From: Promineifilum sp019695075
GTDB lineage: Bacteria > Chloroflexota > Anaerolineae > Promineifilales > Promineifilaceae
DNA: 64,000 nucleotides
Assembly: GCA_026129185.1 (NCBI GenBank)
Contig: JAHCIO010000016.1
Location: 33,675 to 97,674 of the forward strand
Direction of reading: 5' to 3'
Made by a program: the position numbers and the translations under genes. Below are positions 42,274-51,058 of this stretch, one piece after another (the stretch's first letter is position 1; every line of letters begins with the position of its first letter). Below the pieces are notes generated by a model. It had not been told where the DNA came from. It saw only the letters and a program-made list of their open reading frames with translations, and ran no database searches.

Positions 42274-42389
42274 TGCAAACAGCGCAGTTAAACCTCTGGG
42301 AAAGTCGCCACCATCTGGCAGCGGTAGCGCGACGCCAATGGCTGCCATGAACCCACTCCAAGAAGCTCCAATTGGCTAATCCCGATACA

Positions 42390-43364
42390 TTATATCGCTA
42401 TGACCACCCGCCCCGCCCTCCCCGCCCCCTCCACATCCTCATGCGCCCGCGCAACCTCGTCCAACGAAAACCTCGCCGCAATCTCCAGCCCCGGCCAGCC
42501 CGCGGCGAAGGCCTGGTTGACGGCGCGGGCGGCTTCCTGCTTCGCGGCGGCGGGCACGTCGTCGCTGCCGACGAAGTAGAGGCGCGCGTTGCCGAAAACG
42601 AGTAGCCAGAATGGGATTTGCGGCGTTGACGTGTCACTGGCATAAACGGCGATAGAGCCGCCCTGCGCCAGCACGTCCACGTCGGTGTGAATGTTGGCCC
42701 CGAAAGCGACCTCGACAATGTGGTCAACCCCTCCGGGGGCGAACGCCTGGATGCGTTCGGTTAAATTCTCACCGGTTAATACGGCTTCATCCGCGTTCAT
42801 GCGTGCGGCGATGTCCTTTTCGCGCTCAGAGCGGACGGTGGCGATCACTCGCGCGCCGGCGCGATGGGCCAGTTGAACGGCCGTCGCGCCGACCGCGCCG
42901 GCGCCGCCCTGCACCAGGACGACTTTCCCCGCCACCGCGCCGGCCACGTGAACCGCCCGATGAGCGGTGATCGCCGGGATGCCCAGACAGGCCCCCTGCT
43001 CGAACGAGACGCCCGCGGGCAACGGCACCGCCTGTTCGGATGGAACCACCGTGAACTCGGCCGCCGTCCCAAAGGGCCGATAGGTCTGCGCGCCGTAGCA
43101 CCAGACGCGCTGCCCGATCCGATCCTCCGCGACGCCCTCGCCAACCGCGTCGATCACGCCCGCGCCATCGCTGTGGGGGATGATCCGCGCGAAGGGCATG
43201 CCGTAGCCAAAGGCGTTTTGTCGTTTCTTGACGTCGCCTGGATTGATGCCCGATGCCCTGAGACGAATCCGAACCTCGCCGGCTTGCGGCTGCGGGTCAG
43301 CCATCTCGCCGACGGTCAAGACGGCGCGCGCCGAACCTTGTTGATCGTACCAGGCCGCTTTCAT
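42390..43364 (-). CDS. NADPH:quinone reductase-like MDR oxidoreductase
   Basis: 324 residues, zinc-free MDR. MKAAWYDQQGSARAVLTVGE, RASGINPGDVKKRQ, IPHSDGAGVIDAVGEGV, VLVQGGAGAVGATAVQLAHR (Rossmann AxxGxxG-type) and VIATVRSEREKDIA. No zinc cysteines, so quinone- or enone-reductase chemistry with NADPH. It is overlapped by the DinB gene upstream (ATGA at 43361), so the two are co-translated. Confidence 0.9.
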   Translation of the reverse strand: MKAAWYDQQGSARAVLTVGEMADPQPQAGEVRIRLRASGINPGDVKKRQNAFGYGMPFARIIPHSDGAGVIDAVGEGVAEDRIGQRVWCYGAQTYRPFGTAAEFTVVPSEQAVPLPAGVSFEQGACLGIPAITAHRAVHVAGAVAGKVVLVQGGAGAVGATAVQLAHRAGARVIATVRSEREKDIAARMNADEAVLTGENLTERIQAFAPGGVDHIVEVAFGANIHTDVDVLAQGGSIAVYASDTSTPQIPFWLLVFGNARLYFVGSDDVPAAAKQEAARAVNQAFAAGWPGLEIAARFSLDEVARAHEDVEGAGRAGRVVIAI

Positions 43365-43888
43365 ATGCGTTGAGTTGCCCCTACACTGTCGTCACCCCGC
43401 GCCTGCGACACCCAATCCATCCCCATTACCCCCTGCTGCCCCAGGAAGTAACTCAACTGCCCGGCGTGTTCCATCACGTGCCGCATGCAGTAGAGTTGTA
43501 GCTCCAGGAACGTCGGCTCCATCCAACTAAACCGGCAGCGCTGCGCCGCACGTTCGTTGGTCAGGCCTTCGATAGTGGCCCGGCACTTCTGGCGGCCTTG
43601 AACCAGATAGGCGCGCACCTCGTCCTTCGTGTACGGTCGGTCGGGCAGCGCCCCGCGCATGAACGGCGGCGGCGGCGCGAAGCCCTCGGCGGAGCCGGTC
43701 AAGAAAAGGTCAAGCCAGACCAGCGTGTGGGTGGCGATGTACCAGAACTGCCCGTAGCGGGCGTCGTCCTCGTCCGGCCAGACGACGGCCGGCCAGAGAT
43801 GGTCGGGACAAAGGTCGATGGCATCGGCGAGGGTGTCGATGGCCGCGCCGAACTGCAACCAAAGGCTCGTTTTCACATTGTCGTCCAT
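43361..43888 (-). CDS. DinB superfamily protein
   Basis: 175 residues. DNVKTSLWLQFGAAIDTLAD, YGQFWYIATHTLVWLDLFL (metal His) and LYCMRHVMEHAGQLSYFLG (HxxxH-type) give a DinB four-helix bundle. Its end overlaps the quinone reductase start by 4 bp, suggesting a joint role in thiol/electrophile handling (inference). The relic at 42160 derives from the same gene family. Confidence 0.82.
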   Translation of the reverse strand: MDDNVKTSLWLQFGAAIDTLADAIDLCPDHLWPAVVWPDEDDARYGQFWYIATHTLVWLDLFLTGSAEGFAPPPPFMRGALPDRPYTKDEVRAYLVQGRQKCRATIEGLTNERAAQRCRFSWMEPTFLELQLYCMRHVMEHAGQLSYFLGQQGVMGMDWVSQARGDDSVGATQRI

Positions 43889-43903
43889 CGTTGGCCTCCT
43901 GGG

Positions 43904-44707
43904 CTAGGTCAGGTCGAGCACCGCGTCCAGCCCGCGCCGCAACCCCACAAACGAACCGACCTTGCGAATGGCCAGCAGCGCCCCGTCCACATACGGCGCG
44001 GCGCTGTTGCCGGAGTCGTGGCGGATGGACAGCCGCTGATCGGTCATGCCGAAGACGATCTCGGCCGAGATCGTGTAGCCGGGCAGCCGGAGGGAATGGA
44101 CTTGCGAACCGCCCAGGCGCGCGCCGCGGGTTTCAACGACGCCCTGCGTTTCCTCCAGCGGAACGGTCAGTTCCGAAGGGCGAACCTGCGCCAGGCGCGC
44201 GGCCAGTTCGCGCGCCGTCCCGCTGGGCGCGTCCCGCTTGCCGTCGGCGGCATAGTCGATGATCTCCCAGTGTGGGATCAGCCGCGCGGCTATCTCGGCG
44301 AATTTCTGCAAGAGGACGGCCGTCAGGGCGAAGTTGCCGGCGGCCAGCACGCCGCGCCCGCGAGTCTCGGCCACGCTCGCCAGCACGGCATAGTCGTCAT
44401 CGGTCAGGCCCGACGTGCCGATCACGACGTGCGCGCCGCGCTCCAGAGCCGCCAGGACGTTGGCCTGGGCCACGTCCGGCTTGGTGTACTCGAAGAAGAC
44501 GTCGCAGGGGTAGGCCAGCGCCTCTTCGGCCGTGGCGAATATGGGGCAGATGAGGCGCGGTTCGCCCAGCACGTTGCCCAGGATGCGCCCCGCGTGCGTG
44601 CGCGAGACCGCGGTCACGAGTTCGATATCTTCGGTGTGGGCGATGTGGCGGGCCAGCGCCGACCCGGCCCACCCGGTCGCGCCGGCCAGACAGACTTTGA
44701 TGGTCAT
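43904..44707 (-). CDS. dapB: 4-hydroxy-tetrahydrodipicolinate reductase (DapB)
   Basis: 267 residues. N-terminal NAD(P) site VCLAGATGWAGSALARHI, VFFEYTKPDVAQANVLAALE, VIGTSGLTDDD, AAGNFALTAVLL, and catalytic DYAADGKRDAPSGTARELA (DapB KxDAPSGTA motif). It catalyses the second committed step of lysine/DAP synthesis. Some residues differ from classic DapB (GATGWAG for GAxGRMG; EYT for DFT), so it may be a divergent or second copy. Its ATG overlaps the stop of a 53-codon FAD-oxidoreductase stub. No other lysine genes are near. Confidence 0.85.
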   Translation of the reverse strand: MTIKVCLAGATGWAGSALARHIAHTEDIELVTAVSRTHAGRILGNVLGEPRLICPIFATAEEALAYPCDVFFEYTKPDVAQANVLAALERGAHVVIGTSGLTDDDYAVLASVAETRGRGVLAAGNFALTAVLLQKFAEIAARLIPHWEIIDYAADGKRDAPSGTARELAARLAQVRPSELTVPLEETQGVVETRGARLGGSQVHSLRLPGYTISAEIVFGMTDQRLSIRHDSGNSAAPYVDGALLAIRKVGSFVGLRRGLDAVLDLT

Positions 44708-44865
44708 AGTGCCTCGCGAGTCATCCCACCCTTACAACTGCCCCGCGGCGTGCCCTTCTCGACAAGCAGGATGTCGCTGATGCCGTGACGCGCAAGGTAG
44801 TAGGCGGCGGAGATGCCGGTAATGCCCGCGCCGCAGATGACGATGCCGACCGTTGCAGTGATCAT
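44704..44865 (-). pseudogene. 53-codon N-terminal stub of an FAD-dependent amine oxidoreductase
   Basis: The frame from ATG 44865 reads TVGIVICGAGITGISAAYYL then ARHGISDILLVEKGTP, the dinucleotide-binding start of DadA/sarcosine-dehydrogenase-type enzymes. It ends at TGA 44706-44704, overlapping the dapB ATG (ATGA). The full family needs about 400 residues, so this is a truncated gene left as a leader for dapB. Whether it is translated is unknown. Confidence 0.75.
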
Positions 44866-44876
44866 GGGCTTGTTTT

Positions 44877-44903
44877 TAACGCAAGGACGGAAAGACGCAA
44901 GGA
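44877..44903. repeat. AACGCAAGGACGGAAAGACGC repeat, single arm
   Basis: A single-arm copy of the family at 12308 and 62487. Followed by another dyad at 44900-44962. Confidence 0.8.
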
Positions 44904-44962
44904 GACGACGGACCGCAGACCACGGCTCGAGCCGTTGGCCGTCATCTGTGGTCCGTCGTCCG
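44900..44962. repeat. GACGACGGACCGCAGACCACGG inverted repeat
   Basis: Left arm from 44900 and right arm ccgtcatctgtggtccgtcg to 44962 form a stem of about 22 bp around ctcgagccgttgg. A one-armed relative lies at 49029-49060. Confidence 0.75.
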
Positions 44963-44977
44963 CCCCGCGCTTGGCCA

Positions 44978-45379
44978 TCATCCTCCTAACAACGCTTCAT
45001 TGTCGATGCCGACTGAGGTATGCAGTTGTACGAGTTTCCAGTGGTCGTCCTCCAGGTGGAAGACCGCGCTCCAGCGTGGCGCGATCTGCCGGCCGTTGGG
45101 CAAGGTTAGAATGGGGCTGGCCATGCCCCAGCCGACCGATCCCTCGCAATAGGCTTCCGTTTCCCCGATCGTGATCTTCACCACGCCACCCAACGCCTTC
45201 ACCTCTTCGCGCAGGAACTCGGCCACGCGCGGCCCTTCCAGCCACTCGGTCGGATCTGTGCCCACCAGGCGAACCCCGGCCCGACGCGAGATGTGGCGTT
45301 CGGCCCAGGCCAGGTCACCGTCAGCGATCGCCGCGAACCAGCCCTCGATGATGTTGCGCAACTCGGTAGATGCCTGCAT
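44978..45379 (-). CDS. SnoaL/NTF2-like protein (cytoplasmic)
   Basis: 133 residues, cone-shaped NTF2 fold: TELRNIIEGWFAAIADGDLA, ISRRAGVRLVGTDPTEWLEG, LREEVKALGGVVKITIGETE and WSAVFHLEDDHWKLVQLHTS. The last block is typical of SnoaL_3/DUF4440-type ligand-binding or isomerase proteins. No signal peptide. Role unknown. Confidence 0.82.
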   Translation of the reverse strand: MQASTELRNIIEGWFAAIADGDLAWAERHISRRAGVRLVGTDPTEWLEGPRVAEFLREEVKALGGVVKITIGETEAYCEGSVGWGMASPILTLPNGRQIAPRWSAVFHLEDDHWKLVQLHTSVGIDNEALLGG

Positions 45380-45424
45380 GGTACGCCTCTTTCAGTTGGT
45401 TCGTGAATCCTTCAGGGTGATCAG

Positions 45425-45470
45425 GGCGAGAACAAGACGGCCGGGCGCTTGCACACCCGGCCTCGTCGGA
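45425..45470. terminator. Hairpin GGCCGGGCGC-ttgcac-ACCCGGCC
   Basis: A stem of about 8 bp between two minus-strand NTF2-like genes. No T-tract, so attenuation or termination is uncertain. Confidence 0.35.
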
Positions 45471-45497
45471 TGCGTTGCCGTCCTGTGAGCCGCCACC

Positions 45498-45920
45498 CTA
45501 CCGCAACGCCGCGGGGATGCCCTCTTCCAGTCCGTCGAACACGACCTTGCCGTCCTTGACGATGGTGACGCCGTTGTCGCCTTCTTCCACGTTCTCGCCG
45601 TCAATATAGAGCGCGTAGCCGTAGGTTACCTTGCCGTCGTCGTTGACCAGATTTCTCAGCTCGAAGACCAGGCCGCCCTCAATGAGCGCACTAATGTTTT
45701 CGCGCACCTCGGCCTTGCCGGTGTAGGTTCCGGTCGGATTGATAAACAGGGCATCGTCGGCTACATAGCTCATAGCCGTTTCCAGTTCACCGTCGGCGAT
45801 GGCCTGGTAGAAGTCCTGCACGATGGCCGTAGGGGCCGCCGGCTCAGCCTGAGTCGCGCCGCCGCAGGCGGCCAGCAACAGAACGAAGATCGCGCCGAGT
45901 ACAACAACATACTTCTTCAT
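45498..45920 (-). CDS. SnoaL/NTF2-like lipoprotein
   Basis: 140 residues. Signal peptide MKKYVVVLGAIFVLLLAACG with lipobox LAAC, then an NTF2-like domain: IVQDFYQAIADGELETAMSY, DALFINPTGTYTGKAEVREN and GKVTYGYALYIDGENVEEGD. It would be lipid-anchored on the outer face of the cytoplasmic membrane. AGGAGGCACCCC precedes the ATG; a longer upstream frame is excluded by this and by the signal peptide. It follows the cytoplasmic NTF2-like gene's family but is not close in sequence. Confidence 0.83.
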   Translation of the reverse strand: MKKYVVVLGAIFVLLLAACGGATQAEPAAPTAIVQDFYQAIADGELETAMSYVADDALFINPTGTYTGKAEVRENISALIEGGLVFELRNLVNDDGKVTYGYALYIDGENVEEGDNGVTIVKDGKVVFDGLEEGIPAALR

Positions 45921-46036
45921 GGGGTGCCTCCTCTGGGCGTTTCTGGTGGCGGGGCTGCCCGCCGGATTGATTTGTTGACGCCACTCTAGCACCCCATCGT
46001 GAAATCATCGGGAAACCACGGCGGCCCGAAAGAAAT

Positions 46037-48961
46037 TCAGGCAAAAGACTCGTCCCCGGATTCAGTCCCTAACGCCACCAGTTGCGATGACAACCAGTCC
46101 TGGCTTCGCTTCTGTCCCATCTCCTCGTAAAGGGCAAGCGCCTCCTGCCACAGCCGGCGCGCCGCCTCCGGCCGGCCCTGGGCATGAGAGATCTCGCCCA
46201 ACCCGTACAGCGCTGTGGCGATGCCGCTCCGGCTGCCAAGCGTCCGGAACCGTTCGAGGGCGGCCGCATACCGCTCACGGGCCATTGCATGGTCAGTCTG
46301 GGCCAGCGCTAGGTCGCCGCCGAGCTGCAACATCCATGCCGCGCCCATAACGTCGCCCACTTCCTCGGTCAGCGCGTAACTCTCGCGGGCATAACCCTCG
46401 GCCGCGGCGTACTCCTTGTCCGCCAGATAGGACCAGGCCAGCCGAACCAGGGCCACCGGCAATTGGGCGCGATCGTCGATCTCACGGAAGAGGGCAACGC
46501 TGTGCTCCAGCCGCGCCCGTTTCTGCGCCTGCTCAGCGCTCAAGTCACCCAACCCCATCCAGGCCCAGGCGCAAACCCACTTGCCCGCCTCGCCCAGACT
46601 TTCGCCTAGGGCCAGACTCTCCTCCAGAGCTGACTGCGCCGCCGCCGGTTCGTCCAGATCCAGGAGCGCCATGCCAAGCAAGGCCAGCGCGTTCGCCAGC
46701 GCCCACCGATCCACCTGCGCCGTCGCGCGGTAGATGGCCACGGCCTCTTCCAGACGGACGCGGGCCGCAGCATAATCGTTGCTGCCCCAGTAGGCCAGGT
46801 TGGCGGCGGCGACCAGCGCCCTGGCCCGCGCCGGCGTGGGCGCGGTCGCTCCGGGCAGAGCAAGCAGCCGCTCCACCCAGGCCGGCCCTTCGTGCCAGTG
46901 GCCGCGCAGATTCCAGTACCAAGCCAACAGGCCGGCCAGCCACAGGCCGCCCTGCACATCGGCCGCCGTCGCCCATTCCAGCGCCGCGCGCAGGTTATCC
47001 AGTTCGCGATCAAGCGTCTCCAACCATCGCCCCTGCTCCGCGCCACGCAGCTCGACTTCGGCCTCTTCCGCCAGCCTGACGAACCAGACCAGATGCCGCG
47101 CGCGAATGGCGTCCACCTCGCCCATGGCCCGCAGTTGCGTCCGCGCGTAGTCGCAAATCGTCTCCAGCATGCCATAGCGCGTGTCACCCAATGACGGCTG
47201 GGCGACGACGAGCGACTTGTCCACGAGCTGATGCAGCAGAGCGAGCGTGTCCAGCGCGGGCGCGCCGCCGGCGGTGTTGTCGCCAGCGACGTGTTGCGCC
47301 GCGGCCAACGTCCACCCACCATTGAAGACCGACAGCCGGTGGAACAGCGTTCGCTCCGACTCACTCAGCAGGTCATGGCTCCAATCGAGCACGCCGCGCA
47401 GGGTTTGATGGCGCGGCGGCGCGACCCGGCTGCCCAGGGTGAGCAGGTCGAAACGATCATCAAGCCGCGCCGCCAGTTCCGCGACGGTCAGCGTCTTCAG
47501 CCACATCGCCGCCAGTTCGATGGCCAGGGGGATGCCATCCAGGCGGGCGCAGATCTGTGTGACCGCCGCGGCGTTGTCCTGGGTCAGCGTGAAGCGCGGA
47601 TTGACCGCCCGAGCGCGTTCGACGAACAGCCGGACGCCCTCGAAATTCAACACCGACTCAACCAGCGCCCAGCGGGCAAAGCGGGGCACGGGTAGGGTGG
47701 GGACGGGGTAGGCTCGTTCACCGATGAGGCCAAGCGCCTGGCGGCTAGTGGCCATGATGCTCAGCCGCGGGCATTGGCTCAGCAGCGCATCGGCCAACGT
47801 GGCGCAGGCGGTGACGAGGTGCTCGCAATTGTCCAGCACCAGCAGCAGGCGACGACCACGCAGAAGGGTGATGAGCAGGGCCACCGTTGGCTCATCGGGC
47901 GATTCGCGCGCACCCAGGGCCTTGGCCACGGCTTGCGGGACGTGCGCGCCGTCGTTCAGAGCGGCCAACTCTACCCACCAGACGCCGTCGGGAAACGCGT
48001 CCAACAGGTCGGTGGCGGCCTGGATGGCCAGGCGCGTCTTGCCACTGCCGCCCGGCCCGGTCAGGGTGACCAAGCGTGCGACCGGCTCCTGGCTCGCCGT
48101 CGGGCGCGTCAGCGCGCTCGTCTCTGCCTCGCCCACCAGTAACCCCTTCACCTCCGCCGTCTCCTGTTCCCGGCCAATGAAACTGCTCAGGGGGATGGGC
48201 AAGTTAGTCAGCAAGGCCTCGGCCGCGCGGCGGCCCGCTGGTTCCTGCCTGATCCAGCGGTAGAGAGCGATCGTCTCCGCGCTCGGTTCAACGGACAACT
48301 CCTCCCACAACAGTCGCTTACAGGTCTCAACCTGCTGGAGCGCCTCACTGCGCCGGCCCAGGGCCAAAAAGCAGAATATCAGGTGCTGATGGGCGCGCTC
48401 ATTGGCCGGATCGGCGTCGAGCGCGCGCCGGGCGAAAGCGATAGCGCGCTCGTATTCGCTGCGCGCGCGCATCGCCCCAGCCAGTGACAGCGCCCGCTCC
48501 AGGTAGGACGTGCGGTAGTGCTCGCGGCGCGGCATGAGCCAGTCGGCATAAAAATCCTGAAGCAGGTCGCCGCGATAGAGGTCAAGCGATGCGGCCCACT
48601 CATCGAGGGATTCTCCAGACGCCCGCTCAAACGCATCTACGTCAACCCACAATGGATAGCCGGGATTGAGCCGGACGCTGAGGCGGTCGGCCAGGACGAC
48701 GTCTGCGCCGAGCGCCACGCGCAGCAGGGTCAGCGCCTTGCGCAGCGAAGCGCGCGCCTGTTCGTCGGGGAAGTCACCCCACAGCAGGGCGGCCAGTTGT
48801 TCGCGGCTGTGGGCGTTCGGCGACAGGGCGAGGTAGGCGAGCAGCAACTCGACCTTGCGCGTGGGCAAATGAATGGGCAGGGCGGCACGGGCGAGGTGGA
48901 AATCGCCGAACAGGTGCAGGCGGGCCTGGGATGCATCGGCGGGGTCGAGAGCCGGATTCAT
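46037..48961 (-). CDS. SARP/BTAD transcriptional regulator with STAND ATPase and TPR domains
   Basis: 974 residues. Residues 1-105 hold an OmpR-like winged helix (RLHLFGDFHLARAALPIHLP, RKVELLLAYLALSPNAHSRE), 110-255 a bacterial transcriptional activation domain (RGDLLQDFYADWLMPRREHY), and 270-640 a STAND/NB-ARC ATPase (Walker A LTGPGGSGKTRLAIQAATDL, Walker B RLLLVLDNCEHLV, GxP-like IPLAIELAAMWL, HxxLRGVLDWSHDLL). From 650 to 960 are TPRs (WAWMGLGDLSAEQAQKRARL). Such AfsR-like proteins use ligand or protein sensing in TPRs to switch DNA binding. The target is unknown. It ends far from the next gene and stands alone. Confidence 0.92.
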   Translation of the reverse strand: MNPALDPADASQARLHLFGDFHLARAALPIHLPTRKVELLLAYLALSPNAHSREQLAALLWGDFPDEQARASLRKALTLLRVALGADVVLADRLSVRLNPGYPLWVDVDAFERASGESLDEWAASLDLYRGDLLQDFYADWLMPRREHYRTSYLERALSLAGAMRARSEYERAIAFARRALDADPANERAHQHLIFCFLALGRRSEALQQVETCKRLLWEELSVEPSAETIALYRWIRQEPAGRRAAEALLTNLPIPLSSFIGREQETAEVKGLLVGEAETSALTRPTASQEPVARLVTLTGPGGSGKTRLAIQAATDLLDAFPDGVWWVELAALNDGAHVPQAVAKALGARESPDEPTVALLITLLRGRRLLLVLDNCEHLVTACATLADALLSQCPRLSIMATSRQALGLIGERAYPVPTLPVPRFARWALVESVLNFEGVRLFVERARAVNPRFTLTQDNAAAVTQICARLDGIPLAIELAAMWLKTLTVAELAARLDDRFDLLTLGSRVAPPRHQTLRGVLDWSHDLLSESERTLFHRLSVFNGGWTLAAAQHVAGDNTAGGAPALDTLALLHQLVDKSLVVAQPSLGDTRYGMLETICDYARTQLRAMGEVDAIRARHLVWFVRLAEEAEVELRGAEQGRWLETLDRELDNLRAALEWATAADVQGGLWLAGLLAWYWNLRGHWHEGPAWVERLLALPGATAPTPARARALVAAANLAYWGSNDYAAARVRLEEAVAIYRATAQVDRWALANALALLGMALLDLDEPAAAQSALEESLALGESLGEAGKWVCAWAWMGLGDLSAEQAQKRARLEHSVALFREIDDRAQLPVALVRLAWSYLADKEYAAAEGYARESYALTEEVGDVMGAAWMLQLGGDLALAQTDHAMARERYAAALERFRTLGSRSGIATALYGLGEISHAQGRPEAARRLWQEALALYEEMGQKRSQDWLSSQLVALGTESGDESFA

Positions 48962-49159
48962 GGCACCATCCTGAAGCGTGCAAGGTGCAGATCATGGTTT
49001 GTAGCGCAAAAAAGGGGGGATGCAAGGAAGACGGCGGACGGATCGCAGACCACGATCCGGTTGTCAGTGGAAGGCAGTAAGCCAGCCATTGCCAGCGAGG
49101 CGACGGAAGCGTCCTGTTGGAAACAGGAGACACCTCCAGGTCATTCGTATCCCATCCCC
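48962..49159. other. Gap with repeat half-copies
   Basis: About 200 bp without a gene. Contains a half-copy of the GGACCGCAGACCACG repeat (49029-49060) and the dyad TCCTGTTGGAAACAGGA (about 49111-49127). No terminator with a T-tract was seen. Confidence 0.4.
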
Positions 49160-51025
49160 TTACGGCGGCGGCATGGCGCAGCGGAAGCCAAGGTTGGCCT
49201 GCGACACGGTTGGTTCAAAGTTGCCGCGCGCGCTGACGTTTAGCTCCGCCGATGGCGACAGCCACGAGCCGCCGCGCAACGACTTGAAGTCGCCCTCCGT
49301 CGGGCCGCGCGGGTTGGTGTCGGCGATGGCGTCGTAGGCGTTGAAGTCGTACCAGTCGCCGACCCACTCCATGACGTTGCCGAGCATGTCGTAGACGCCG
49401 GCGGGCGAACGGCCGTCGGGATAGCTGCCCACCGGGGCGGTGTCGTTGAAGCCGTCGTCCCAGACGGCGTCGGGGCCGTCGCGGCGGCAGTTGACGTCGC
49501 AGAAGTTGAGCCGCTCGCCGTCGAACACGTCGCCCCAGGGGTGGAGGTACTTGATGCCCTCTTGCGGGTCGAAGGAGGCGGCGTACTCCCACTCGGCCTC
49601 GCTCGGCAGCCGCGCCTCGCGCCACTGGCAGAATGCCTCGGCGTCGAACCAGCTAACGTTGATGACCGGGTAGTCGTTGAAGGCCGGGTCGCCGAAGTAG
49701 CTGGGGTGATAGGTCGCCCCGGCGCGGTCGGGCCGCGGGCAGACGCCGGCATCGACGCACAGCGCGTAGGCGGCGTTGGTGACCTCGGTCTCGTCGATGA
49801 AGAAGCTGTCGATCTGCACGCGCACGGCCGGCTTCTCGTCGTTCTCCTCGCTCTCGTCGTTGCCCAGGGTGAACTCGCCGCCGGGGAGGTAGATCATCCG
49901 CGAGCCGGTGCCGGTGATGAAGGGCTGCGGCGTGGCCGTGGGCGGGATGGTCGGCTCCGGCGAGGGCGTCGGCGAGGGCGCGAACTCGGTCAGGGCGGCG
50001 GCCACGGCCGATTGCAGCGTCTGCGTCGCCTGCGGCCCGGCGACCGGCTCGGGCGGCGTCAGGTTGGTGACGACCAGGAAGGCGACGAAGGCCAGCAGGA
50101 AGAGGCCGCCCACAACCAGGGCCAGCGCCGTGCGCGGCGGCAGGCGGCGGCGGGTGCGGCTGGGCAGGCGCGGCGGGGCGGCCGCCGCGGCGGCCCTGGG
50201 CGCCGGCTCCAACGGCTCTGTGCGCCGCAACGGGCTGATCTCCGGCGCGGGGCGGCCCGCCGGCCGCTCCAGCGCGCGGGCGAAGGCCTCGATGGACTCG
50301 TAGCGCGCATCCGACCGCAGCGACATGGCTCGCCCGGCGACGATGGACAGGTACGGCTCGACGTCGGGGTTGACCTCGCGGGCGGGCACGAGGTCGCTCA
50401 GGCCCGTCTCGCGGCTGAGGGCGTTGGGCGGCGTGCGGCCGGTCAATAGCGCGTAGAGCGTCGCCCCCAGGCTGTAGATGTCGGCTTCCGGGCCGACGGC
50501 GCCCTGGGCCTGCTGCTCCGGCGCGCCGAAGCCGGCCGTGTGCGGGCGCACGCCCAGCCCCGGCAGCCCCGAATCGACGAGGAAAACCTCGCCGGCCGGC
50601 GTCAGGCGGATGTTGGCCGGTTTGACGTTGAGGTGGAGTTGCTTCTGCGCGTGCAGGTAGATCAGCGGGTGGCAGGCGGCCTGGAGCCAGGGGACGATCA
50701 GATCAGACGGCAGCGGGCCATACTGCGCCAGCAACTCGGCCAGGCTGACACCGTCGATGTAGGCGCTGACGAGATACTGGCCCTCGTCGAGGGCGAAGTG
50801 ATCGAGCGTCGCCGGTAGTTGCGGGTGGCTCAACGCCGCCAGCCGTCGCGCCTCGGCCCGGAAGCGTCGTTGGATGTCAACCGACGGATCGAGGTACTCC
50901 TTGATGGCCACGCCGCGCCGGTCGGCGGCGTCGTAGGCGCGGTAGACGGCCCCATATGGCCCGGAGGCCAGCAGGCTGACGACGCGGTAGCGGTTGTGGA
51001 GGCGTTCGCCGGGGAGAAGGGGCAT
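49160..51025 (-). CDS. Pseudokinase-like Ser/Thr kinase fused to SUMF1 (formylglycine-enzyme-like) domain
   Basis: 621 residues. Residues 12-265 form a Hanks-kinase fold: Gly loop ASGPYGAVYRA, VAIKEYLD (Lys42). The catalytic HRD is replaced by HLN (131-133) in LHLNVKPANI, and DFG by DSG (151-153), so the catalytic base is missing. A Pro/Arg linker precedes a membrane segment (LALVVGGLFLLAFVAFLVV, about 310-330). A SUMF1 domain follows (YLPGGEFTLGNDESEENDEK, EVTNAAYALCVDAG, WFDAEAFCQWREARLPSEAE, GNVMEWVGDWYD, SLRGGSWL, LGFRCA). One cysteine of the FGE pair appears absent (ELNVSARGN), as in non-catalytic SUMF1 proteins. Probably a membrane-bound scaffold or sensor. Confidence 0.85.
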   Translation of the reverse strand: MPLLPGERLHNRYRVVSLLASGPYGAVYRAYDAADRRGVAIKEYLDPSVDIQRRFRAEARRLAALSHPQLPATLDHFALDEGQYLVSAYIDGVSLAELLAQYGPLPSDLIVPWLQAACHPLIYLHAQKQLHLNVKPANIRLTPAGEVFLVDSGLPGLGVRPHTAGFGAPEQQAQGAVGPEADIYSLGATLYALLTGRTPPNALSRETGLSDLVPAREVNPDVEPYLSIVAGRAMSLRSDARYESIEAFARALERPAGRPAPEISPLRRTEPLEPAPRAAAAAAPPRLPSRTRRRLPPRTALALVVGGLFLLAFVAFLVVTNLTPPEPVAGPQATQTLQSAVAAALTEFAPSPTPSPEPTIPPTATPQPFITGTGSRMIYLPGGEFTLGNDESEENDEKPAVRVQIDSFFIDETEVTNAAYALCVDAGVCPRPDRAGATYHPSYFGDPAFNDYPVINVSWFDAEAFCQWREARLPSEAEWEYAASFDPQEGIKYLHPWGDVFDGERLNFCDVNCRRDGPDAVWDDGFNDTAPVGSYPDGRSPAGVYDMLGNVMEWVGDWYDFNAYDAIADTNPRGPTEGDFKSLRGGSWLSPSAELNVSARGNFEPTVSQANLGFRCAMPPP

Positions 51026-51058
51026 AGGCGCTAGAAAGGCCGGCCGCGCGGACGAGGC

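Larger units (their letters stand above)
41935..42389. other. Gap upstream of helicase, with dyad and relic
   Basis: The AT-rich part (to about 42100) holds CCTGCCCGGGCAGG at 42022-42035, a perfect 14-bp palindrome and a possible operator, plus a run of A/T-rich promoter-like sequence. From 42100 onward GC rises and a DinB relic begins. Confidence 0.45.

Noticed and set aside
42390..43364. Quinone reductase considered as part of the 25-39 kb oxidoreductase run
   Set aside because: It lies on the other strand beyond the imported helicase and is coupled to DinB instead.
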